Positions 13,451-24,676 of a DNA stretch of 64,000 nt are shown in pieces (position 1 is the first letter of the stretch; each line of letters starts with the position of its first letter). Position numbers and translations under genes: made by a program. Below the pieces are notes generated by a model. That model ran no database searches, was not told the DNA's origin, and saw only the letters and a program-made list of their open reading frames with translations. The DNA lies in NCBI GenBank assembly GCA_021904315.1, contig CM038918.1, forward strand, positions 6,525,349-6,589,348, in the 5' to 3' direction. Source of the stretch: Sphagnum magellanicum (taxonomy: Eukaryota > Streptophyta > Sphagnopsida > Sphagnales > Sphagnaceae).

Positions 13451-14475
13451 ATTAAAATGATAGGAAAAATAATTATATAATTACTGAAATAATTACTAAA
13501 AATCTAATATATCATTATATTATTATTAAATTATTTTCAAATGATTAATGCACTTCTTAAAATTATTATTATAAGTAATGAATTATGAAGTATTATTAAT
13601 TATTCAATGATTATAATAAATTATTGATATATAATTTTGATTTTCAGTTATATTATTTTATTATTTTATAATAATTACTGTAATAGTTAGAATGGAAATC
13701 AAATAAATTAATATACAAATGCAAAAATTATTTTTGAAGGAAAAATATACTTATTAAAAATATGAAATATTTATTGTAATAGTTCCCAAATAGCTATAAT
13801 GAGTGAATTAATAATATGAATAATAAGAATAAAATAGTTAACCTTTCTACGAACTAACTAGAATAATAATTCAATTAATGTTATTCTTACTATTAAATAT
13901 TTACATTTATATTTATTATGAATTGAAAAAATGAAAATAATAATGGGAATAATTATAATAAAGTAGTTAGCTTAGGCTAGAGTTTAATTATATTATTAGA
14001 TTAAAAAAACTAGTATTCAATTTTATTAATTATTAATTATTGAATATTTCAGTTATTATATTAATTTATTTGGTTATGAACTAATAATTAATTAGTTATT
14101 AATAATTAGCTAATTATTTCAAGTTTAACCAATTACTAGTTAATGAAATTGGTTGATAGATCATTATAGTTCATATATAATTAAAACTAAATATTATTAT
14201 TGTTTATCTAGCTAATAAATTAAGTAATAACTAATAATATAATTAATTGAGTAATCATAATATATTGATGATTATTATTATTATAAATAATTAGTTAGTC
14301 GTATAATTTATAAAGTGAATTAATTAGTTTTTAGTTTGGTTGTTAATTAATTAATTAGCAAGCTTATTAGTTTATTTATCTACATTTTATTCATTAAATA
14401 ATTATCAATTTATTGGTTAATTATTTAATTAGTTAATTAATTAGTTATCTAGTTAGTTGTCATTTACCTATTTCA

Positions 14476-14604
14476 TTATATACTTTTCAAAATGAGAATG
14501 AAAGCCAAAACATATGGGATAAACTTTTTAGTAGCAAATGCCTTGCAACTAAAAAGTTTATCCCATATGTTTTGGCTTTTTTTCTCATTTGGAAAAGTAT
14601 ATAA
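14476..14604. repeat. 129-bp foldback with 62-bp arms
   Basis: Arms 14476-14537 and 14543-14604 are reverse complements at all but about four positions; the loop is ATGCC. Either strand would fold to one long hairpin. It sits in very AT-rich DNA with no gene nearby. It could be a foldback/MITE or a young microRNA-like locus. Confidence 0.9.
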
Positions 14605-14699
14605 ACAAGGTGTTTTGTCTTTACATTTTCATATTTAAAAACATAGACATATGTGATGAACCAATAAAAGCAATTTAACCCAAAATAAAATATAAATAT

Positions 14700-14880
14700 T
14701 CATGTACTTACACTTAATTACCTACTTCGCTAACTTACCTACCTACTTTTCTACCTACCTACCTACCTAAATAGGTATTTGGCCTAGGTAGATAAATAGG
14801 TCCTATTTAGATAAATGTGTAGCCTAGATGGGTAAGTAGGTATATAGGTAGGTAAGTACCTAATTCAACCTACATACCTA
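14700..14880. repeat. Interrupted (TACC)n / (GGTA)n block
   Basis: TACC runs on the plus strand give way to GGTA runs, so the two halves are roughly inverted. It follows GTGATGAACCAATAAAA at 14653. The same lead sequence precedes a similar block at 44037. Confidence 0.8.
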
Positions 14881-15227
14881 AATATTGATTTAAATTTAAT
14901 GTAGACATATTCAATTAATATGCCATGTGGCAAATTTCTATTGCACCACGTGTCACAATATAAACCATCCAAACATAAAAATTAATTGTATTAAATTATT
15001 TCAAAACAATAATAAAATATTATTTATTATTAAAAGTTGGGACACGTGGCAACACATAACTTGTTCCCATTGCTCACCAAAAAAATCGCATTTTAGTTAT
15101 GAGCAACAATATGTATATGGCAAGTCAAAGGATGAAGGCATATTTTGTTGACTTTTTCTTTCATCTAAAATTCGTTGTTGTTTACAACTAATGTCAATGC
15201 GACTTGTCTAATGTGACTATTAAGATT

Positions 15228-15258
15228 TTAGTTACAAATGCCACTTGCAACTAAAAAT
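15228..15258. repeat. Short palindrome related to the 14.5-kb foldback loop
   Basis: TTTTAGTTACAA and TTGCAACTAAAA flank an ATGCCAC loop. The loop and the inner arm resemble those of the foldback at 14476-14604. Confidence 0.6.
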
Positions 15259-17499
15259 TAGTCACAAGGACCAGTTACAAAATGGCCATTTTCTATCAGT
15301 GACTACGAATTCCCTTGTATTAACTATTCAAAGAATTCATTTTGTAGTTCATGACTAAACAACCTTTGTGATTCACGAACGGGTTCTTTCTCCAAAGGTT
15401 GTAGTGGATGCAAAAGGGATCCAATCATGAAATTAGGGTCAGTGGGCCACAATTCATTTGAATATTAAACAAATGCTTCATCACCATGCCCATGAACAAT
15501 CATTTTAGTCAATGTTATTAGCAACTAACCAAGCCCAATAACCATTTTGTTTTTCACTTATAGCTTTGGTAATGTAGTTTTTGAATGATCCATCTTATCA
15601 TGAATGATGCACAAAAAAATCTTCCTTTGTCAAATGGACTCCACTTTCCAACTATGGTAAAAACATATGGGTGTATGCACTCTAAGGTGGTTCATTTTTT
15701 ATAGATGCTCCACTCTTTAAAAGTCCATATGGTAGTATTAAAATGACAATTTATTTTGATATCATTAATTTAATGGGGAATTGCATGGTGATTAATGAAT
15801 TAAAAATCCCATATGAAAATAAGCCATTATAATTATTTTTTAATGTATATATATATATATTTAAAAATTAAAATCCACCCAAAAATGATTATGATATGGA
15901 CTTATGAAAATATGGCTCATTTTAGGCAATTCAAAAGTCCATAACTTTTTTTTTGGTTAATTTTTTTTAGCAATTACTTCACACATTTATTTATTTATTT
16001 TTTCAACACATCATATATTGAATCCCTATAATATATCCCAAATAAAATTCATACACAAAAATGCATGTATGTAAAGGCATAAACAGTAAACTAGTCCATA
16101 TTTTTCTACTTCAAAAGTCCATTACTATATATTTGGTGTATATATGTTGCAATTTTTTTTATATATGTCTTCTTTTTCAAGTTGAAAATCTAAATCTAGC
16201 CACAAATTTGAAAAATTATTGTTTTTATACCATGTTAATAGCATGTAAATGCGTAGCACCTTGCAAAAAATTGGATTTGTGATGCAAAAAGTGAGCCACC
16301 CTACCTTACAGCCACTCATCTACATAAATTTTTATGCTTATTATGCCTTTTCAATTTCAATTCATGCTCCTTTCCACTAGCATTGTATTTTTCAACTTTG
16401 GATATTAAGTCTTTCAAAGATTCACATACAATGCATTTTGCAAAGGTTGAACCTCTTTTTCACACATCAACATTGAGATGGTATTTTCTCCTCAGCTCAC
16501 AGAAGATTGAGATGCCTCATCAATATTTAACTCCTTGTTAATCTACAATTCACATAAGGAAAAAAAAAAAAGTTTAGACAAAAAAAAGTTACAAAACTTT
16601 TTGTGCATCAATAAGAAACAAGCAAACAAATATAACACAAATAATTTTACAAACATAACAAGTATGCAAAATTTTCCCCCATCTCATTGCTCCTTTCTTG
16701 AATATTTTTCCAAATATCAGTAATGAGAAGGCAAACATCTTGTTTACCATTCCCAATGGGTGCAATCATAATCAAATGAACCAACAATGACAAAGGACTC
16801 AAGGATTGTAGTCCTTTTTGTGGTCATTTTCACTTTCTCATAAAAAAGACTTTTGGGATGAAATCTTTTGCAATATGTTATTTAAAATACATATATTTTT
16901 TTCAATAAATCACATTTTTCATATTAACTTTTCATGAATAATTGATTTTTTAAAAAAAGTGTACAAATTCTACCAAATTTTACACTTCGTTTTTAAAAAT
17001 TATCTTAATTTCAAATTGTATGAAATATGCCTTTTATTTAATTTTTTATTTTATTGTTTCATAAACTTCAAATTGTTTTTAGATGTCATGTACATTACAC
17101 CCCATTTACATGTGGTAAAGAACTTTTGAAATTTTAAAATTATGTTCAATAGATTTTTAATTTTTAAAATTTTAAAATTTCATAACTTTCAAATTGTGAG
17201 TTCTTTTTCATTGTGGATAATTAATGAACATCATCTCAATTTTTTTTCTCATCAAATTTTTTTTTATAAAGAGAGTCTTTATCTTAGGTTTTTACAAAAT
17301 CAATTACTTTTGTTGCAACTATTGTTCAAGTTCAAAGGTCCAAAACCCAAAATGCATATTTTTAAATTTTCCTTTTGAATTTTTCAACATTCATATTACT
17401 CATTTAGCACTAGATTCCACGATTAACATGACATTAAAATGGTACCAAAAAAATAAGTCTAATAAAATTATAGTGTTTATAAAGTTTTGGCAGTCACTT

Positions 17500-18369
17500 T
17501 GTAACCAAAAAAGAGAGGGTCCGAAAACACACATCACACTGCCTGCCTTCAACGAACCTAGGCGTCCATGTTCTCCTGATCTACTCCACACAGTTCAGAC
17601 CTTCGATCTCACACAACATACTAACTGCCTACTGATACTTGCAGACAAACATCACAAGATCAAAGACGTACAAGTGTCTTGCATTCCACACAACAACATA
17701 GCAGGTTTTACAGTATCCATCTCCTGCCTTGCCTATTCACACTGATGCCAGTGAGGGAAACTCTTTCATTACATTACAGACTATGTACATTCCCCGAAAG
17801 CACAAGCTTGCTTTTCCATCAAATGTTCACAAAAACACCAGATTCCCAGTGCTGTCTAGTCTCTCTCTCTCCAATTCCTCTGCACTAGCTCGACCGACTA
17901 CCAGGCGCAACGGAAAGTTCTAGCATTCAGCCAAGCTATGCTCGCTGACGGAGCTTCTCCTCCTCTCTCTAATTCCTCTTCTGCCTCCTAAATCTCCTAA
18001 GATTAGCTGATCTTCCTCCCTCCAAAAATCCTCCTCCTCTTCATTGACAGATCCACTCAAAAGCTCCCCAGACTTCCGTTAGCTTCCTCCTGAAGTCTCC
18101 CGAATCTCCTGCCACTTCGTTCCATCCGGCTCCCACCGTCAGCCGCCATTGCTTGCTCCTTTCCATCAATTCGGCTCCATACCTCCTCATAATTTCCAGC
18201 CACCACTTTTCCTGGACCACTCAACACACACCAACAAATACCAAGCAAGCCATGCAACTCCATGTAGTAGTTAATGGGGCGCCACAATAAGATGACGGCT
18301 GATCAGGCAATCTAAACCTCAAGATCAGCTAGCGTTTAGCTTTGTGCGGCGACCTAATTTTGCACTACA
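17500..18369 (-). repeat. 3' LTR of the gypsy element
   Basis: About 870 bp matching 24669-25537 along its whole length at roughly 96% by eye. The minus strand begins TGTAGTGC at 18369 immediately after the polypurine tract. The other end is either the TG at 17500 or the A-run starting about 17507. The short frames inside it recur in both LTRs and are not genes. Confidence 0.93.
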
Positions 18370-18376
18370 TATGTAA

Positions 18377-18386
18377 CCCCTCCCTT
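18377..18386 (-). promoter_or_regulatory. Polypurine tract of the gypsy element
   Basis: The minus strand reads AAGGGAGGGG, then seven bases, then the TGTAGTGC start of the 3' LTR. Position and composition fit the plus-strand primer. Confidence 0.78.
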
Positions 18387-18414
18387 GTTAGACAACTGAG
18401 TCCCTCAGCTTCAT

Positions 18415-20034
18415 CTAGTCTGGTGGAGCATAAAAGATTTGGAGGTCTCGACGAGATCTCTCCCACTGGTGACCATCGGTATCTTGGATGATGCATAATT
18501 GACAACCTTCCTCAAAATCGAGGTTACCCTTTCCATCTGTATGTCCGATGAATTGGTAGGGGCCCTCCCAACTTGCAGTCAGAGCTGTTCTTTTCCCTGG
18601 CTTCTTCATTTTTACCATCATCTGGCCTGTAATCAAGCCCTCAAACAAATGCTTACCTCTTCTGGCAGCATAGATTTTTTTTTGTTACTTTTGAGCTTGC
18701 TCCACATTGAGCAAAACGTTGTCATGGATGCTTGCAATGAGCTCCACTTTCTACAGAAACTAAGCTGCAGCAGCTTCCATATCAACACCATTGTCAGTCT
18801 CAGTAATCAGGGCCTGCAAGTAGTTGTCTGCCCTTAAACGTGGTGTTCGACCAGTGAAGATCATGGACGGAGAGAATGTTGAACTTGCTTGGATCCCACA
18901 TCGGTACCCAAACAGAACCTTAGCCAACTGCTGATCCCAGTAATCCATGTTGGCAGGAGTAGCAGCAAGCACAGTTATGCCATGCTTGATGGTCTTAATC
19001 ATGCGCTCAGCCATCCCATTGGACTGAGGCCATTGGGGTGCAATGCGTTGGTGTTGAATAGCATAGTCCCTACACATTACATCGAACTCTGCAGCCCACT
19101 CCCCCCCATTGTCAGTCAGCACGAATTTGGGAACTCCATATCTACAAATTATCTCATCCTCCAAAAACCTGGCTGCCGTCTTCGCTCCATGGTCAGTAAC
19201 CGCCTTTGTTTCACACCACTTCAAATAGTGGTCGATGGCCACCAGAATATATTTGTTGCCCAACTTAGTCTCAGGCAACGGCCCTGCAGTGTCCAGTGCA
19301 ACTCAATGGAACAAATCATAAATGGGAATGCTTTTTAATTGCTCATCTCCAGATTGGATGCTGCCTGAGCTCGTCACCAATTGGCACTATTGGCACCCTC
19401 TGATCACCGCCTTAACATCTGCAGTTCAATTATGCCAAAAGTACCTTCGTCGAATCTCTGCCAACGTCCGTTGTTCCCCAAAGTGCCCCAGATCTTCATG
19501 CATTCGTCTCATCAGAGACACCCTCTCCTCAGGTTTGGGCACAAGTAACGCTTTGAAGAAAAGCTTTTGCTCCTTCCAGCAATAGTTGCTTGCCCTCTTC
19601 TTGATCCTCTTACTCTCTTCAAAGTCAACTGCATCAGGCAGTACACCTTCCTTCAGTAGCATCAAACAATCTGTATCCTCCCATATGTCAACGCAACTCG
19701 ACTTTACTCCGTGATCTTCCTCATCATCGGATTCTGTAGGACCCAATTCATGGTCCCCAAACTCAGACATTTCATGAGCTGCCAAAGCCAAGTCTAACTG
19801 TTGTCGCTTGTCAAAGTACTGAGGTCTCCTTCTCTTCAGTACCATTCGTGCTCCCTTGTGCTGCACAGGTTCATCGCCCGTTGACACCGCTTCCTCACCT
19901 GGAATAAATTCCTCAGATATGTCTTCTACTGCTGCGACGTCAAGCATATACAGTTGATGGTTGCCGACCCATGTCCAGTGGTTGCTGCTAGAGCAAATTG
20001 CATTATGATGTCTGCCCTTCCTCCTAACACCCAT
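18415..20034 (-). pseudogene. Integrase part of gag-pol, broken
   Basis: Inserts the cDNA into the genome. The zinc-binding region (HEDLGHFGEQRTLAEIRRRY, then a CxxC pair) ends about 19400. The DDE core is 19278-18760: AIDHYLKWCETKAV (first D), VLTDNGGEWAAEF (second D), QSNGMAERMIKTIKHG (E). All three acidic residues remain. A C-terminal module with TASWEGPYQF and WERSRRDLQIF lies in 18648-18415. Stops or frame changes separate the blocks near 19425, 19300 and 18750. Confidence 0.9.
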
Positions 20035-20149
20035 CCATTTTGTTTCTTTTTCTGTCTTGACACAGAGAAGCCCTCCTTCTTTCCTAGGTACATCAACTTG
20101 AGTATCTACAATGTCCTAAATCTCTTCACCAAAATCATCATCATCTACA

Positions 20150-20517
20150 GCTGATCCAACCGAGTTCCTGCTTAAGGCATCCACATTCGTGTGCCTGAGT
20201 CCTGGTCAGTGTACTATTTTGAAACTAAAGTCTTACAACATGCTGACCCACCTGCCTCTCCTACCATGTGCATTAGATACAGTTGCTAACCACTCTAGTG
20301 GTTTGTGATCTGTGCGTAGGATGAAATGCTTCATGTGCAAGTACTGTCTAAAATGCATCACACCCTAGATCAGAACGTAGCATTCTCCTTCCATTGGATG
20401 GAATCTCCTCTGAGCCTCAGTCAGGCTCTTGCTGGCATACGCTATTATTCTTTCGAAATTTCCTTCTTTTTGTGACAGTATGGCTCCAACACCCTTGGGC
20501 GACCAATCCACGTCCAG
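20150..20517 (-). pseudogene. RNase H part of gag-pol
   Basis: Same frame as RT. It reads DVDWSPKGVGAILSQKEG, then AYASKSLTEAQRRFHPMEGE, then LRTDHKPLEWLA, ending near NVDALSRNS, the usual order of a Ty3/gypsy RNase H. Stops lie at 20365-20367 (TAG), 20233-20235 (TAA) and 20206-20208 (TGA), all in one frame, so the damage here is by substitution rather than indels. Confidence 0.88.
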
Positions 20518-21876
20518 CTAGAAGGTTTGCTTAAAATCTGGTTGTGTGAGCACAGGCGCATCCACTAGTGCTGCCTTCAACGCCTGGTATGCCTGTTCAC
20601 AGCCCATATCCCATACAAATGCAACGTCCTTCCTTGTCAATTCAAATAAAGGACCTACCAAGCTCGAGTAACCTCTAACATATTTTCGGTAATAACCTGT
20701 TAGACCTAAGAATGATCTGACGCTTGTGACATTCTTCGGTGTTGGGAAATGCAACACCGCTTCTATTTTTCCAGGATTGGGTCGGATACCCTCCTTGCTC
20801 ACCACATGACCCAGAAAGGTGATAGTCTTAGCAGCAAAGCAACACTTGTTTGGGTTGAGTTTCAAATTCACTTCCCTGAGTTTGCAGAACACCGCATCCA
20901 AATGTTGAAGGTGCTCCCCCCAGCTTTCACTGTGCACATTGAGGTCATTAACGAACACTTTCAGAAATTTGCTTCCCAAGTCCTTAAAGACCTCTGACAT
21001 GGTTCGAGTGAATGTACTCGTTGCATTCTTGAGTCCGAATGGCATAACTGTCCAATCGTATAATCCAATCTTGGTGATCAGAGCTGTCTTCTTCATATCT
21101 TCTGGAGCCATTCGAATTTGCCAAAAACCAGACTGCAGGTCTAGAGCCGTAAACCACGTCGATTTTCCCAGCTGATCAATCACATCCTCCACGAGTGGCA
21201 TCGGAAACATATCTTGACGTGTTTGAGCGTTGAGAGGCCGATAGTCCCCACAGAAATGCCTGTTTCCATCTTTCTTCACTAGCAGAGTCACCCGACAAGC
21301 ATATTCGGAGTTACTGGGTCTCATTTTACCCAAGTCTACCAGTGCATCAATCTGTTTTTTCACTTCAGCTTCCTCCTAGTAAGACAATCGACCAGGAGAT
21401 GTTTTGCAAGGTGGAAACCCTTGCGTGTCAATACTATGCTCACCAATGGTGCAGCAACCCAGTTCGCCCTTGTTCCAAGCAAAAACGTCTTGGTACCTCT
21501 CCAGGATTCCTCAGAGTTGTTGCTGCCCACTTTCACCTAAATCGGTGTCGATCTTGATTCGTTCACAGATCTCCTTCCATTTGATCCCCGATTCATGATG
21601 ACTGGGCGACATAAACTTCTCAATGGGCTCGTAATCAGAGTCGCCATCTTTTACCTAGATAGTTTGGAGCAGCATTAAAATTGTAGAGTCATGTTCGGGA
21701 CAGTGTTGCTGCAACAACAATGGAACATGTACATCGTGTGTGGACTCATGCACGGTCTGTCTGCTCTTCTCCGCATCAGACACTCACCTGATCCAGTTGG
21801 CATAATCATCCCCATCCGCGATCTCTTCTGTCATGATCCCCTCAGCCTGCTCCTATAACATCAATCGCAGCATTTC
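20518..21876 (-). pseudogene. Reverse transcriptase part of gag-pol, catalytic Asp changed
   Basis: The longest open stretch is 21363-20518 (281 codons). Motifs in order: VTLLVKKDGNRHFCGDYRPL, FTALDLQSGFWQI, VMPFGLKNATSTF, then FVNDLNVHSE where active RTs have x-x-D-D, then FLGHVVSKEGI and FLGLTGYYRKYV. The first catalytic Asp of the pair is Asn (codon at 20947-20949), which should kill polymerase activity. In-frame stops include TAG at 21376-21378 and TAG at 20518-20520. Upstream, FAWNKGELG belongs to the RT N-terminal extension. Confidence 0.93.
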
Positions 21877-22743
21877 CTATGGTCCTTCTGAGTTGACCAG
21901 CTCCTCAAACTCAGCATCCACAGACTCATCCTCTGAGTCGATCTGTTCTAGTCGATTAAATTCCGAATCATAGTATTCACTGGTATCACTGTCATCATCG
22001 GAATCTGAGGTGGACGCGTCGTCCTCCTCGTTGATAGCCTCTCGATCTTGATCAAGTACTGCGTCACCATTTTGGTGGGCACGTGCGTCCTTCCAAGTGG
22101 TCGACGTTTCTCGCACCATCGTACCCACACTCATTCTCTGCAACAAATTTACCATTGTCAATGGCAACACCTCTACATTGGTCCCAGGCCCATGCCTTAC
22201 CTGGATTAGACCTCGTTCCACATCAACCACTGCTCTAATCTTCATCAAAAAGTCCAGACCAAGTAGCACATCGTACCCATCCGTGTCTACTACCATAAAA
22301 GTCATGGCACATTGTATGCCTCCGATTTTGACTTGTATCTCATCAACCCGGCCCAATGCCCGAGTGATCACTCCCGATGCAATCTTGTAACTCTCATTTC
22401 TTGTCACAAGATGCATTATACCCAACTCTCTTACTACAGCAGCAGCCAGTACAGACATAGATGCTCCTGTATCTACTAAACCTTCAACAACGCAATTACT
22501 GATTTCCATAGGCAGATGTAGAGTTTTGCTCTGATGCATCTTACTGACGCAGATCTTCCTTAGTGACAGGAGTGCAGAGACCACTGAAACTTGATTCTCG
22601 GTGGTCTCCGAGTCCCTTTTTCTCCTTGCCAGCTTCACCAAGCTCTCAAGGTGCTCCAGCTCTCTAGGAATCATGAGAATGGTTTCCATGGGAGATAGGG
22701 GGATCTTTCCTTCTATGAAATGTGATAAAATTTTGGACCTCAC
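21877..22743 (-). pseudogene. Aspartic protease part of gag-pol
   Basis: An open stretch of 288 codons. The active-site motif is VDTGASMSVLA, followed about 70 residues later by DVLLGLDFL, the usual pair for retropepsin-like proteases of Ty3/gypsy elements. They cut the Gag-Pol polyprotein. The C-terminal 60 residues are rich in Asp, Glu and Ser. The frame continues upstream past a TGA near 22800 to join the end of gag, and downstream to RT through further stops. Confidence 0.88.
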
Positions 22744-22882
22744 AAAAGCGTCCCGGTTCGCACCAACTCCCTCCCTTTCAGCTTTAGGGATTGGCGCAAC
22801 TCCTCATGGTGCTACATCGACAAGAGTCCTTCTCCTTGGCACTCGGGTGTACGAAAACAAATTTTCATTTCCACACAGCTTA

Positions 22883-24599
22883 TCAAGCTGCTACTTGGTC
22901 GCCGCTCCATCGTCGAGCAACACTTCTAAGAAATTCACTGTTCCAACTGCTGATTTCCCATCTTTGGGCTTCTTCCAGCATTTGTCTTAAAAAATGTCCC
23001 AGTCCTATGCAGAAGGTACATTTGATTCCACAGTTTTCTGTCCTATGCGGCATATTGCACTTTGCACATTTTGGTCGTGCTTCATTTAGCCTCGGACAGG
23101 CAGTGGCCATATGGTCCCCACCTTTATAGAGCTGGCATGCTCCAAAGACAGTGGAAGAGGATGATGATGTTGGATCATGGGAATTCCCCTTGAATAAATT
23201 GATGAGTGTGTTGTTCAATGCAACAACCTGTTTCTCTACATTGCTCTCCGATGTTTCTTCTTCCTGTTCCTCTGGAAGAGACTCATACGATGTTTCCCTG
23301 AGTTCACCCAGAACTCTTTCAACCTCCGTTGCAGCTCCAACCAATTCTTCGATATTTGCGAACGTTCTCACCATGCAGAGCTTTCGGATCTCTGGCCTTA
23401 GTCTGGCCAAAAACCTCCTCTTCTGCTCTACGTCTTGTATCTTGCCCTTCCGAAACAATTTGTCCAGGTGTTCAAAATATTTCTGAACCTTTTCTTTGGG
23501 TTCTTATTTGATGGCATCCATCTTCATTCGAATGTCATCAGCATCTATGTTCTTGTACTTCTACACCATTAGCGTCCGTAGCTCAATCCAGTCGGCAGGC
23601 ACCAGTTGCAACCTCCTAAACCACTCTTTCGCTCGACCCCGCAAATTCAATTTGGCGATCTTGAACAGCTTGTCAGCAGTGAGATCGCGCACTTCGGCAG
23701 CCATGGTAAGTCGCTTCGCCCAATCATTTACATCCTCATGATCTCGTCCCCAAAATAACTCATCCATTCCCTGAGGACTCGTCATCTTCACAAAAGTTCA
23801 GCAACATAGCAAAAATGCAGCACTCCTCTCCACACACAATTCTTCAATTCAAAAATAGATGCAAACAAAATTGATTAGAATCTCAATTCCTGCAACACAG
23901 TTATGATTCTTGAAAAAAAAACAAAACAAATGTTGTCCGAATCATCCATCAAACTCGGATTGAGCACCCTCAGCTATCGGTTCCAAAGGCACAATAGTGG
24001 ATGGAACAGTGGTGAAGTTCTACTCATCCGTAGACTCTTGCTGGAATCTCCATTCTCCTTCCTTGCTTCGCCATATTTTCTAGCTAATGAGGCAAGATCT
24101 CGATCCGCCATGCTCCACCCGAAGCAAGCGATCTCCCTCTTGAAATAAATCCTCCACACCAGGGATGTACAACCTCACAAAATGGTTAGGTGACACCGTC
24201 GACTTAGGAATCCAAATATCCCCTAGCCTCGGTAGTGCACGCTATCTCTCAACATATGCAGGAGTGACTTTACGCAAGATAAGAGGTGAAGTAAAAATTG
24301 GTCTGTAAGTCTGAGGTCGATGCCCACCCCCTTGCTCCATCGATTACCTTTAACCACACTTGTGCACGAGTGTAGAAACCACTATGAACTACTTCTACAG
24401 TAATGTCTCCTACTCGAGCTTCGTCGGGATCTATCCCTACAAGTCTCACCACTCCAAAGCCTAAAAAGCGCAAAATCACTGCTCCTCTTTGTGGTCCGTT
24501 CTGAACAATAAGGAAATCAAATCTACCAACAAGTTGTTGCTCACGAATCTCCTAAGTCATTTGCTCCACAGGAACTCCCTCGTCACTAGACGAAGACAT
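22883..24599 (-). pseudogene. gag region of the gypsy element, broken
   Basis: Encodes the nucleocapsid part of the element. A leader frame starts at the ATG at 24599 (MSSSSDEGVPVEQ) and hits a TAG after 15 codons. A capsid-like stretch covers 23791-23561 (ELFWGRDHEDVNDWAKRL, LRGRAKEWFRRLQ), then a TAG, and continues to about 22990. A CCHC-type knuckle CQLYKGGDHMATAC is followed by further Cys pairs (CAKC, CTFC). A TAA interrupts near 23504. An A-run at 22989-22994 appears one base short, moving the frame before the protease. Retrotransposon Gag is certain from the knuckle and the RAKEWF motif; exact protein limits are not. Confidence 0.85.
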
Positions 24600-24664
24600 G
24601 ATTTTCAACTATCATTCTATCTAAACATCTACAGGTTTTACCAAGGTTGGAAACACGGAACCAT

Positions 24665-24676
24665 GCTTTGATACCA
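24665..24676 (-). promoter_or_regulatory. Primer-binding site for initiator-Met tRNA
   Basis: The minus strand reads TGGTATCAAAGC. The standard plant retrotransposon primer site is TGGTATCAGAGC, complementary to the 3' end of initiator-Met tRNA, so there is one mismatch. It lies directly inside the 5' LTR, where minus-strand DNA synthesis would start. Confidence 0.88.

Larger units (their letters stand above)
12801..17495. other. AT-rich DNA without recognised genes
   Basis: 13.1-14.5 kb is extremely AT-rich with ATTATT-type simple sequence. It also holds the (GAT)n tract, the foldback and the TACC block listed separately. At 15.3-15.7 kb the minus strand has protein-like scraps (EKEPVRESQRLFSHELQ) that may belong to the broken gene at 11.6-12.8 kb. 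Confidence 0.5.

Noticed and set aside
17224..17745. 173-codon plus-strand frame
   Set aside because: It crosses the LTR boundary at 17500 and its second half recurs in the other LTR. It is antisense to the element.
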